Assembly: GCA_017503885.1 (NCBI GenBank)
Contig: JAFVSF010000139.1
Coordinates: 1-21,895, forward strand
DNA length: 21,895 bases
Source of the DNA: Clostridia bacterium
GTDB taxonomy: Bacteria; Bacillota; Clostridia; Christensenellales; Borkfalkiaceae
Direction: 5' to 3'
Under the pieces are notes generated by a model. That model saw only the letters and a list, made by a program, of their open reading frames with translations. It was not told where the DNA came from and did no database searches. This document shows positions 1 to 6,729 of the stretch, piece after piece (position 1 is the first letter of the stretch; the number at the start of each line of letters is the position of its first letter). Made by a program: the position numbers and the translations under genes.

Positions 1-1
1 A

Positions 2-262
2 AGGCTTAACTACTTAAAGGCAGAAATAGAAAAAGCCAAAACCCAATATGACAACATAAATAGGTTTATGGCTATTGTTAAAAGATATAGTGATTTTGAC
101 GAGATAACACCTGAAATCTTACGAGCTTTCGTGGACAAGGTAATTATACACGAAAAAGTAAAGGTAAACGGACATTACGTTCACACAATAGAAATTATTT
201 ACAACTTTGTCGAAGCCATAGATTTACCTGACTTCGATGCACATTTAAGAGAAGAAAACTAA
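2..262 (+). CDS. C-terminal end of a large serine recombinase (partial)
   Basis: The frame is open from the window edge and stops at TAA 260-262, giving 86 residues of a truncated protein. It starts with a charged coiled segment (LKAEIEKAKTQYDNI) and continues with FDEITPEILRAFVDKVIIHEK and a final beta-rich stretch. This matches the DUF4368-type C-terminus of large serine recombinases of TnpX/Tn4451-like mobile elements in Clostridia. In that family this end follows the zinc-ribbon/coiled-coil DNA-binding region, and the N-terminal catalytic serine domain would lie upstream, outside the window. It probably marks the edge of an integrated element. The family call rests on the short C-terminal signature only. 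Confidence 0.72.
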   Translation, partial: RLNYLKAEIEKAKTQYDNINRFMAIVKRYSDFDEITPEILRAFVDKVIIHEKVKVNGHYVHTIEIIYNFVEAIDLPDFDAHLREEN

Positions 263-276
263 ATAGAATGAGAAAA

Positions 277-297
277 GGCGTGGCATCACGCCACGCC
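277..297 (+). other. Perfect hairpin after the recombinase gene
   Basis: An 8-bp GC-rich stem (GGCGTGGC/GCCACGCC) with a 5-nt loop begins 15 bases after the recombinase stop. No T-run follows directly, so it may be a 3' mRNA hairpin or part of an element end rather than a terminator by itself. Confidence 0.5.
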
Positions 298-307
298 TGG
301 CTCTTCA

Positions 308-371
308 AAAGGATAGCACTTATAAAAAATCCCTATGGGATAGACTATATTTTGCTATCCTTTACTTTTTA
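308..371 (+). terminator. Nested hairpin with T-rich tail, probable terminator
   Basis: An 11-bp outer stem (AAAGGATAGCA, 308-318, with TGCTATCCTTT, 353-363) encloses a small inner hairpin (ATCCC-TAT-GGGAT, 329-341). A T-rich stretch follows to 371. It probably ends the recombinase transcript; it could also belong to the terminal structure of the mobile element. Nothing further is seen in 372-490, which is pyrimidine-rich. Confidence 0.5.
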
Positions 372-490
372 ATTTGCTCCATCATTTTTACCTACCTTTT
401 TCTTTCAATCGACTTGCTCCTCTTCCCTAAAATTCTTTTGCTTTGCAAAATTATTTTTGGGAACCCTTTTCTTTCCTTGGTAAGTCCTTA

Positions 491-586
491 GGTCACCTCT
501 TTCTTTTGCAATACAAAAATAAAAGGCACAAGCCTCTTGCTTGTGCCTTCTATTTATGGAGCTGGACGGCCTTTGAACCGGTGACC
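491..586. repeat. Tandem unit A: tRNA-Thr 3' end plus terminator, degenerate
   Basis: This 96-base unit starts with GGTCACC and ends with GGTGACC. It contains a hairpin terminator (523-549) and a degenerate copy of the 3' third of the nearby tRNA-Thr (557-586, minus strand). It parallels unit B at 612-706, which is the intact tRNA's own 3' end and terminator. The bases before it (about 474-497) also resemble the tRNA anticodon arm and variable region in plus orientation, as do 606-618 before unit B. Confidence 0.6.
557..586 (-). pseudogene. Degenerate tRNA-Thr 3' fragment
   Basis: On the minus strand this reads GGTCACCGGTTCAAA, then a diverged segment, then AGCTCCA. It matches the variable-loop, T-arm and CCA end of the tRNA-Thr at 675-750. 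The T-stem has mismatches and there is no anticodon arm or 5' half, so it cannot be a functional tRNA. It sits before its own copy of the tRNA terminator, so the duplication included both. Confidence 0.6.
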
Positions 587-611
587 ACTCGCGATTATAT
601 ATTTTGGACGA

Positions 612-750
<139 letters not shown>

Positions 751-779
751 ATTCACGATTTCCCGTGCCAGCGTGTATT

Positions 780-808
780 ATTGTATCATATCATTTTAAA
801 AAAGACAA
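780..808 (-). promoter_or_regulatory. Sigma-A-type promoter of tRNA-Thr
   Basis: The minus strand has a -35 box TTGTCT (803-808), a 17-base spacer and a -10 box TACAAT (780-785). The -10 box lies 30 bases before the mature tRNA 5' end at 750. Confidence 0.7.
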
Positions 809-867
809 GTTTTTTTAACAACATTTTATCTTTTTTTATTTTTAAACACCTATTCTATAATAAAGGC

Positions 868-904
868 AAAAAAAAGGTATGGCAACATAGACTATCGCCA
901 TACC
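868..904 (-). terminator. Intrinsic terminator of the transglutaminase gene
   Basis: On the minus strand an 8-bp stem GGTATGGC/GCCATACC is followed by eight T residues (868-875). It starts 7 bases past the stop codon of the 912-3383 gene. Confidence 0.85.
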
Positions 905-911
905 TCGTTTT

Positions 912-3383
912 TTATCTTCTTCGTTTTATTAATTTTAAAATAATAACTAATAAAACTGGTCCAAACACACCTAATATTCCTATGAACATAAGCTTATCAA
1001 CGTCACTTATATCCCCATCTATAAGACTTTTGAATAATTTCTTTTTAGGAATATTCTCTCGTAATATGTAATAACAATCTTCACAAGTCCTTGTTTGAGA
1101 TCCCTCAAAAAATATACTCGGCTCGTTATTTACAACTTTTTTGCCATAGTTGTGTTTTTCTTTATCTTTCTTCGCGTCACAATTATAACACGCATACCAA
1201 TGCGAAGTATCATCGTAAGATAGTTGTGATGAAAAATCGTGTGGCCTACTTGCGTGATATCCTTCTTTAACTTGCTGATTAAACTGTCTGTTTCCAAACT
1301 TTGCAGTATATATAACCTCACCTTCGTAATCACAAGTTAATTTTACGTCGGTAGTAATCGTACCTTCTTCTCTTATTTCGTGATTAGGGTTATTTAAGCA
1401 AACCATAACTGCATAGCAATAGTCGTTATCTTCGCCCCAATAATATTGAGGCTCGCCGTAATTGTGTCCCGTAGCCTTTAATACTTCCTCAACAACCACG
1501 TCACTGCCGTTTACAGAACGGGTATAAGTTGCATATCCATCATCTTCGCAAGATGGCAATTCCTCTATGCTATAAAAGTAATTGTCTTCGTTTAGTGCAG
1601 GAATAGTTGCTATTTCTACGTGACTTTCATCGTTTGCACAAACTCTTCTTACTTCGCCCTCCGAAGTTTTGGTTGGTTTTGTGTCAACTATCCAGTCGGA
1701 ATAATTATGCCCGTAGGCATACGCTTCAACCTTTGTTTCATCGTGTCCACAAATTAGGCATTCTCCTTGTAACACCTCGTCATCTTCACAACTTTGCTCG
1801 GTTACAATTTCCCAATTCTCAATTTCACAAAGTGAAATTCTGTTATAGTACGCCGTTAAATTATTGTTAAAATAACTATAGCCTGCGTGTGCCTTAAAAT
1901 CTATATCATAATATCCTGAATAAAAAGTTTTTGTGTCGAAATTTAAATTACCATAAACGGTTATTGTGTTCAAACTTGTACAGTCATAAAAAGCATACCC
2001 CAAAATTTCCGTAACGTTAGCACGAATTTCAATCTCTACTATTTCTTCGATATAACTAGACCACGGACAATAGTACGTTGATGCATAAGTCTCCATTGCC
2101 CCATTACCTGTAACGACCATTTTATATTTAGGAGAATACTCACTATACCCCTCTGCTCTATAAAGCATAGCGATAACTGCGTCACCCGAAGACTTTGAAA
2201 CATTCCATTCTGCCTCTAAAACTGGAGCTTTAAAATCGTTTGCAGTTAACACAGGGCCATTATCTAACGCAATGTCATCATCGTACATTTTGTTAATTTC
2301 TTGGTGCGTTTCGCTAAACTTCTGTCCGTTTATAAAGGTGTTTCTACCAACCAACAAATAGTCAGCATTTTCATGACCAGAAAGAACAGAATTTGTACTC
2401 GAAGTAGGATCGTTCCACGTTACGTCCACGCCGTACCACCCACCATTTTCGAGTTGTACTAAGTTCCACATATGACTTTCGCCACCACCTAGACCACTAG
2501 AAAGTACACAAGGGATTTTCGCTCTATCGCAAAGAACTTTAAAAGCCCTTGCATAGCCCTCGCACACGGGTGCATACTTGGAATCTCCCTTTTGACCTAA
2601 AAGAGCACCACGGCAATCCCTACTATTTTCAGTAACTGTTTTTGCGTAACAATTATTTTTAGTTAAAAAGTTGTTAAAATGTTCAACCTTTTCATAGCGA
2701 GAGGCATTTTCATCTACACCACGTAAAACCTCGTCTATAGCACCGTTAACTCTATTTATTTCCTCTTTTAAATTTAACGTACCGTCAACGTAAACATTTA
2801 AACGCACGTCGTAATTGTTCGATTCGTCTTCAGTGTCAGACTCCTTTATAATCATACTAATATTTTGCGTCAATTTAGCCTCTCCCGTACGGGTGCTATA
2901 GGTTAAAGTATACACGCTATTAGTTCTAAGTTCTTTTCTTAACCAAAATACATGGTTGTAATCTCTATTAAAAGCGGCAAAAGCCATGCCACTATAATCA
3001 GCAACCTCATCAAAAGTTGCCTCTGCTAGTCTTGCAGCCTCGTTTTTAACAAGAGTTTCTATATCCCCCTCGGTAGGCACGTCAAACGTTATAACTGTGG
3101 AATATATCAAATGTTCCTCTTCGGAAACGTCTATCAAAACGTCTTCAACTCCGTCATTATCAGTATTTTCCACTAACCAATCATAGAAATCTAAAGCGTA
3201 CTGTGCATTGGTAAAATCTATTCTATCTACCCACTTTTCGTGAATGCCACTCGTTTTAGAAATGGTATATCCTTCTGCACGCACCTGCGTCGTAGCATTT
3301 ATAATACCCCTATTGGTAAACAAAAACATTGACATACAAATTAAAGAAACTATTTTAAATAACCCAATTATTTTCTTTTTCAT
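912..3383 (-). CDS. Membrane-anchored transglutaminase-like surface protein
   Basis: A protein of 823 aa. The start at 3383 (MKKKIIGLFK) was chosen over one 48 bases upstream because AGGAG lies 7 bases before it and it opens a signal peptide (basic N-end, hydrophobic run to about residue 22). A papain-like transglutaminase core spans about residues 225-340, with the expected triad Cys274 (VCEGYARA), His304 (ESHMWN) and Asp320 (YGVDVTWND). A BspA-like leucine-rich fragment (about 470-510, AFYDCTSLNTITVYG) follows, then repeated Cys/His modules of the CLICGHDE and RVCANDESH kind. A C-terminal transmembrane helix ends in IKRRR. Family knowledge suggests a cell-surface protease, transglutaminase or peptide-crosslinking role; the substrate is unknown. 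It has its own terminator and is not obviously linked to the microcompartment. Confidence 0.82.
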   Translation of the reverse strand: MKKKIIGLFKIVSLICMSMFLFTNRGIINATTQVRAEGYTISKTSGIHEKWVDRIDFTNAQYALDFYDWLVENTDNDGVEDVLIDVSEEEHLIYSTVITFDVPTEGDIETLVKNEAARLAEATFDEVADYSGMAFAAFNRDYNHVFWLRKELRTNSVYTLTYSTRTGEAKLTQNISMIIKESDTEDESNNYDVRLNVYVDGTLNLKEEINRVNGAIDEVLRGVDENASRYEKVEHFNNFLTKNNCYAKTVTENSRDCRGALLGQKGDSKYAPVCEGYARAFKVLCDRAKIPCVLSSGLGGGESHMWNLVQLENGGWYGVDVTWNDPTSSTNSVLSGHENADYLLVGRNTFINGQKFSETHQEINKMYDDDIALDNGPVLTANDFKAPVLEAEWNVSKSSGDAVIAMLYRAEGYSEYSPKYKMVVTGNGAMETYASTYYCPWSSYIEEIVEIEIRANVTEILGYAFYDCTSLNTITVYGNLNFDTKTFYSGYYDIDFKAHAGYSYFNNNLTAYYNRISLCEIENWEIVTEQSCEDDEVLQGECLICGHDETKVEAYAYGHNYSDWIVDTKPTKTSEGEVRRVCANDESHVEIATIPALNEDNYFYSIEELPSCEDDGYATYTRSVNGSDVVVEEVLKATGHNYGEPQYYWGEDNDYCYAVMVCLNNPNHEIREEGTITTDVKLTCDYEGEVIYTAKFGNRQFNQQVKEGYHASRPHDFSSQLSYDDTSHWYACYNCDAKKDKEKHNYGKKVVNNEPSIFFEGSQTRTCEDCYYILRENIPKKKLFKSLIDGDISDVDKLMFIGILGVFGPVLLVIILKLIKRRR

Positions 3384-3411
3384 TGCACTACTCCTTTGTG
3401 TTACTACAATT

Positions 3412-3972
3412 TTAAACTTGCCATGCAACAAGTTCGTTACCTATTACTTTTATTGCTTTTTTTGAAATTTGAGCCATAAATCGGTCACTTTCAGAATCAG
3501 AGAAAAAGCAATCTGGCTCTACGCTACCAAACACTTCTCTAAATCTTATAACCTTTTGACCAGCATAGTTAAATTTATCAGGCAATTTACCTGTATTTTT
3601 GTCCATATGTGAGGCTATAAGGTGTTTAATGCCAAGTCTACGGCAAATTGGAATAAGCAAAAATTCTGGAGAGGCAGATATTATAACGTCGTCGTCTCTT
3701 TGAGTTTCAAGATACCATTTCTTAATAAAATGTTCGTGTTCATCCCAAAACTTTTCAACTATAGAATCAATATCGTTAAACTCCTTTAAAAAGGCATAGG
3801 CGTGTGGACGAGAATCATCCCTCGTTATAAGCCCCATATTTTGGAGTGTCATATAAAACAAATATTCAGAGTGATAACTTTGAATTTGTGGGTAGTTCTT
3901 AAAAATCCATGCCCAAAAATATCTTTCAGTGTCTCCCTCTAATATAGTGTCATCAAAATCGTAAACGTTCAT
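3412..3972 (-). CDS. HAD-superfamily phosphatase (SerB/HAD-IB-like)
   Basis: A protein of 186 aa. Motif I is at the N-terminus (VYDFDDTILEGDTE) with nucleophile and acid/base aspartates Asp5 and Asp7. Motif II is IISASPEF, where a Ser follows the hydrophobic strand. Motif IV is the acidic FFSDSESDRF. A helical cap lies between motifs I and II. This arrangement matches HAD-IB phosphatases such as phosphoserine phosphatase relatives, which hydrolyse small phosphomonoesters in the cytoplasm. The substrate cannot be told from sequence. The gene follows parB by 67 bases with a hairpin between them, and has an AGAGGAA ribosome binding site. It could belong to the regulator-par transcript, but the link is only positional. 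Confidence 0.8.
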   Translation of the reverse strand: MNVYDFDDTILEGDTERYFWAWIFKNYPQIQSYHSEYLFYMTLQNMGLITRDDSRPHAYAFLKEFNDIDSIVEKFWDEHEHFIKKWYLETQRDDDVIISASPEFLLIPICRRLGIKHLIASHMDKNTGKLPDKFNYAGQKVIRFREVFGSVEPDCFFSDSESDRFMAQISKKAIKVIGNELVAWQV

Positions 3973-4008
3973 AAAAGTTCCTCTATAAACTAATTATTAA
4001 ATGATTTT

Positions 4009-4032
4009 GCCCGACTTTATATTAAGTCGGGC
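4009..4032. terminator. Hairpin between parB-like gene and HAD gene
   Basis: A perfect 9-bp GC-rich stem GCCCGACTT/AAGTCGGGC with a 6-nt loop begins 7 bases past the parB-like stop. The T-run lies on the plus-strand side (TTGTTTTTT), while the minus-strand side is followed by AAAATCATTT. It is therefore a poor minus-strand terminator and may act as an mRNA 3' hairpin or partial attenuator. Confidence 0.5.
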
Positions 4033-4039
4033 TTGTTTT

Positions 4040-4519
4040 TTAAAGTAAATAATAAGGCATTTCCTCTTCGCCAAGACGTTTGATAACGTTGAATTTTTCC
4101 TCGTGAATGCTAGTTGTCTTTTCTTTTACAACAACTTTCTTCTCTACTATTTTTTCAACTTCAACAACCTTTTCAACGACTTTTGCTTTAGGCTCGAATT
4201 TCTTCAGTTCGCCCGAAACCTTCTTGCCACTTTCTTTAACTACAACTGCTTTTACTGTTGCTACTCCAAGTTCTTTTAATGCCGTAAGTCTCTTTGCTCC
4301 GTCAACGACTTTTAAGCCTTTTTCGGTTTCTTCAACGATGACAGGAAGAATTACACCGTAAGCCTTAACAGACTCTAACATTTCTTGATTGTCTTGAGCC
4401 TTTTTAAACGCTATTTGCGAAAGTTCTAAATCTACTATACTATTTGGAAGAAGAGTTACTATTTCGCTCTTCTTTGTTTTAGCAACAACTCTATTTAAAC
4501 TGCCTTTTCCTACTGCCAT
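4040..4519 (-). CDS. ParB-like N-terminal domain protein lacking the HTH domain
   Basis: A protein of 159 aa. Residues about 45-95 match the ParB/Srx-fold core (MLESVKAYGVILPVIV and VVDGAKRLTALKELG, the latter where chromosomal ParB has GERRwrA). The central helix-turn-helix and C-terminal dimer domains of canonical ParB (about 280 aa) are absent. Residues about 96-140 are instead a Lys/Glu/Val-rich segment with repeated VEK units, probably a helical or disordered linker, ending in a short tail EEEMPYYLL. It starts 11 bases after the parA stop with a GGAGG site, so the pair is an operon. Canonical ParB binds parS DNA and stimulates ParA; without an HTH, DNA binding is doubtful, and an adaptor that links ParA to another cargo is inferred. 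Confidence 0.75.
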   Translation of the reverse strand: MAVGKGSLNRVVAKTKKSEIVTLLPNSIVDLELSQIAFKKAQDNQEMLESVKAYGVILPVIVEETEKGLKVVDGAKRLTALKELGVATVKAVVVKESGKKVSGELKKFEPKAKVVEKVVEVEKIVEKKVVVKEKTTSIHEEKFNVIKRLGEEEMPYYLL

Positions 4520-4530
4520 AATATCCCTCC

Positions 4531-5310
4531 TTAATAACTCTCAAGTATTTCTTTAGCAAGTGCCTTGTATTCAACTGCACTACGAGAAGTTTTTTTATAA
4601 CTTCCTACTGGTTTACTATTATCTTGTGCCCATTCAACAGTGCTGTCAAGATGAATAACGCTATCAAAAACTTTTATTCCCTCAGTTGCTTTAAGCGTTT
4701 CCATAGTCTGCTTAAAATAATTTTTTCTAGCATCTACTTTAGTAACTGCAACGCCTAAAAGTTCTAAATTTGGCGACAATTCTTGTACTTGACCAATAAA
4801 CTCAAACATATTAGCCAAACCAAAAAGTCCCCAAGGGCTTGCCTCTACGGGAAGCAAAATCCTATCAGATGCACAAAGAATATTCATTACCCAACAACCA
4901 AGTGTTGGTGGTGCGTCTATAAGTACGTAATCGTAAACTTTAGAATCAATTACAGGTTTTAACATTTTCCTCAAGATAAATTCTCTTTGCCATTTTGAAA
5001 AAAGTTCAAACTCAACCGAACTCATAAGCGTTGATGATGGAACGATATCTACACCATCATATTCAGTTTGATATATGTAGTCGGTAAGAGGCTTTTGCTC
5101 TTTTATCGCATTGTAAAGATTTCTATCTCCCGATGCTATTTCAAGTGCTTTATCTTCTGAAAAATATGAAAGCGTAAGGTTTAACTGCATATCGCCATCG
5201 ATAAGCAAAACCTTTTTACCTTCTTGTGAAAAAGCATACGCTATACTTGCACAAGTCGTTGACTTACCACTGCCACCTTTATTGTTTGCAAAACATATTA
5301 CTTTTGTCAT
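4531..5310 (-). CDS. ParA/Soj-type ATPase, candidate microcompartment-positioning ATPase
   Basis: A protein of 259 aa. The deviant Walker A box KGGSGKST (Lys11 and Lys16) carries both the signature and P-loop lysines. A' is VLLIDGD (Asp38, Asp40) and Walker B is YVLIDAPP (Asp132). There is no N-terminal HTH, so it resembles short Soj/MinD-like ParA. Such ATPases bind the nucleoid as ATP dimers and move cargo through a partner that triggers hydrolysis. The gene's GGAGGAA site lies inside the last codons of the DeoR gene, and only one base separates that stop from this ATG, so the two are translationally coupled. Chromosomal Soj normally sits with spo0J near gidB; here it sits with a BMC regulator. 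By analogy with carboxysome McdA, positioning of the compartment is inferred. Confidence 0.85.
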   Translation of the reverse strand: MTKVICFANNKGGSGKSTTCASIAYAFSQEGKKVLLIDGDMQLNLTLSYFSEDKALEIASGDRNLYNAIKEQKPLTDYIYQTEYDGVDIVPSSTLMSSVEFELFSKWQREFILRKMLKPVIDSKVYDYVLIDAPPTLGCWVMNILCASDRILLPVEASPWGLFGLANMFEFIGQVQELSPNLELLGVAVTKVDARKNYFKQTMETLKATEGIKVFDSVIHLDSTVEWAQDNSKPVGSYKKTSRSAVEYKALAKEILESY

Positions 5311-5311
5311 A

Positions 5312-6079
5312 TTATTCCTCCGGATAGATACACTCGGTACCGGTCATTTTAAATTTTTCAAGCCAACCCTCTGGTGGTTTAACGTCAGTTACTATAACGT
5401 CTATATCGCTCAAGTTTCCAACTACGTTAAATGCAATACGGTCAAATTTAGAACTGTCTACTGCTAAAATTCGTTTATCGCAATTTTCAAGCATAACACG
5501 CTTTGTCGATGCGTGAAGATCGTTAGAATCTGTAAAGCCTTTGTTTATATCAAAACCTTTACACGAAATAATAGACGCATTAACGTGGAAACCAGATATC
5601 ATTTTATCAGCAGAAGAGCCAACGAGTGCGAGAGAATCTTCACCTAAAAGACCACCAGTTGAAAATATTTTCCAATTCTTTTGGTCTTTAAGTTCAATAA
5701 GTATTTCTAGCGAATTAGTTATAATCGTCATATTTTTAAGCTCTTTAATTCTCTTTGCAATAAAGAGTGCTGTCGACGAACAATCTAACATCAAACTTGT
5801 GTTATCCTTAATAAACCCCGCCAAAATATCTGCAATTTTTTGTTTGCCAACTACGTTTGTTCTCTTTCTTACAGCGAGAGGTAAATCGCCTTGAGCATTT
5901 TCATTTAAAACTGCCCCACCATACGCTTTTACGACTAAACCCTCGTGTTCAAGTTTTTCTAAATCTCTTCTAATCGTTTCTTCTGAAACTGAAAAAAGTT
6001 TTGCTAAATCGCCAACGACAACCTTTTTTTCCGTTTGAAGTATTGATAATATTCTATTTTTTCTCTCTACTGCGAGCAT
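5312..6079 (-). CDS. DeoR-family transcriptional regulator of the microcompartment locus
   Basis: A protein of 255 aa from the start MLAVERKNRIL at 6079, chosen over an in-frame start 45 bases upstream because GGAAGGGA lies just before it and DeoR proteins start here. The N-terminal winged helix reads VGDLAKLFSVSEETIRRDLEKLE, the DeoR HTH signature, followed by GLVVKAYGGAVL. The C-terminal sensor domain has the TSLMLDCSSTALFIAK loop typical of DeoR sugar-phosphate sensors and the later CKGFDINKGFTD segment. DeoR proteins usually repress sugar catabolic operons and are released by a phosphorylated intermediate, here perhaps the aldolase substrate. An intrinsic terminator separates it from the shell operon, and its stop is coupled to parA. 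Confidence 0.87.
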   Translation of the reverse strand: MLAVERKNRILSILQTEKKVVVGDLAKLFSVSEETIRRDLEKLEHEGLVVKAYGGAVLNENAQGDLPLAVRKRTNVVGKQKIADILAGFIKDNTSLMLDCSSTALFIAKRIKELKNMTIITNSLEILIELKDQKNWKIFSTGGLLGEDSLALVGSSADKMISGFHVNASIISCKGFDINKGFTDSNDLHASTKRVMLENCDKRILAVDSSKFDRIAFNVVGNLSDIDVIVTDVKPPEGWLEKFKMTGTECIYPEE

Positions 6080-6096
6080 CTTTTCCCTTCCTTTAT

Positions 6097-6125
6097 AAAA
6101 AATTGCAAACCGTAAAGTTTGCAAT
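6097..6125 (-). terminator. Intrinsic terminator between BMC operon and regulator
   Basis: On the minus strand a 9-bp stem ATTGCAAAC/GTTTGCAAT with a 6-nt loop is followed by five or more T residues. It lies 35 bases past the BMC-T stop and just before the DeoR ribosome binding site. It should end or attenuate the shell operon ahead of the regulator-par genes. No clear separate promoter for deoR was recognised. Confidence 0.75.
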
Positions 6126-6160
6126 CTAAATACGCCCGATATATCGAGCTTTCAAGTCAA

Positions 6161-6715
6161 TTATAAAATCTTTTCAATAAGTTTTCTGTCTGGGCGAGCA
6201 ATTACCGTCGTGTCTAAAAGCATTCCACTTGGTTGTACAACGTCTTTGGCTCTCTCGATAGCAGCTTGAACTGCTGCAACTTCGCCCGTTAAAATAACGT
6301 ATGATTTACCACACATACCTCTTGCTAAACGAATTTCTATAAGCTTTACGTCAGAGGTTTTTACTGCGTTATCTGCCGCAACTATTATTTGCGAAGCATC
6401 AAAAGTTTCAATAACGCCAAGTGCAGCAACGTCGTTAGTATGAACGTTTGTAGTCCCTACGATTGCAGGGAAAATGCTTTCGTCTGGGTTGCCAAGCACG
6501 AAACTATCTATATGTTGCTCTTCAAAAGCGTTTTTAGCAGCGTCAACAGATGCTCTTACCGCTGAAAGTTCACCAGTAATAATAGATATATACTTACCAG
6601 GACAAACAGTTTGAGCCTCTACTATATCAACTTCAGAAGTCTTAACCATAATATCTGTTGCTGTAAGACCTGCTGATACGGTTTTATATTCAATCATTCC
6701 TATTGCTTTACTCAA
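6161..6715 (-). CDS. pduT: BMC-T tandem-domain shell protein, PduT-like with Fe-S cysteine
   Basis: A protein of 184 aa with two BMC domains in tandem (about 3-85 and 97-180), each ending in a (G/A)NP or ARPD-like strand. BMC-T proteins form pseudohexameric trimers in the shell. Cys38 within VCPGKYISI matches the pore cysteine of Salmonella PduT, where three such residues are reported to hold a 4Fe-4S cluster at the pore. The second domain also has a Cys at a similar place (GMCGKSYVI). The gene directly follows the PduS-like gene (14-base gap), as expected if the two form an electron-transfer relay through the shell. It is the last gene before the terminator. Confidence 0.9.
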   Translation of the reverse strand: MSKAIGMIEYKTVSAGLTATDIMVKTSEVDIVEAQTVCPGKYISIITGELSAVRASVDAAKNAFEEQHIDSFVLGNPDESIFPAIVGTTNVHTNDVAALGVIETFDASQIIVAADNAVKTSDVKLIEIRLARGMCGKSYVILTGEVAAVQAAIERAKDVVQPSGMLLDTTVIARPDRKLIEKIL

Positions 6716-6729
6716 TTTTCTTTACCTCT

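Noticed and set aside
4531..5310. Standard chromosomal or plasmid partition ATPase
   Set aside because: Not excluded by sequence, but the partner lacks an HTH, no parS-like 16-bp palindrome was noticed nearby, and the gene is coupled to the BMC regulator, so this is less likely.
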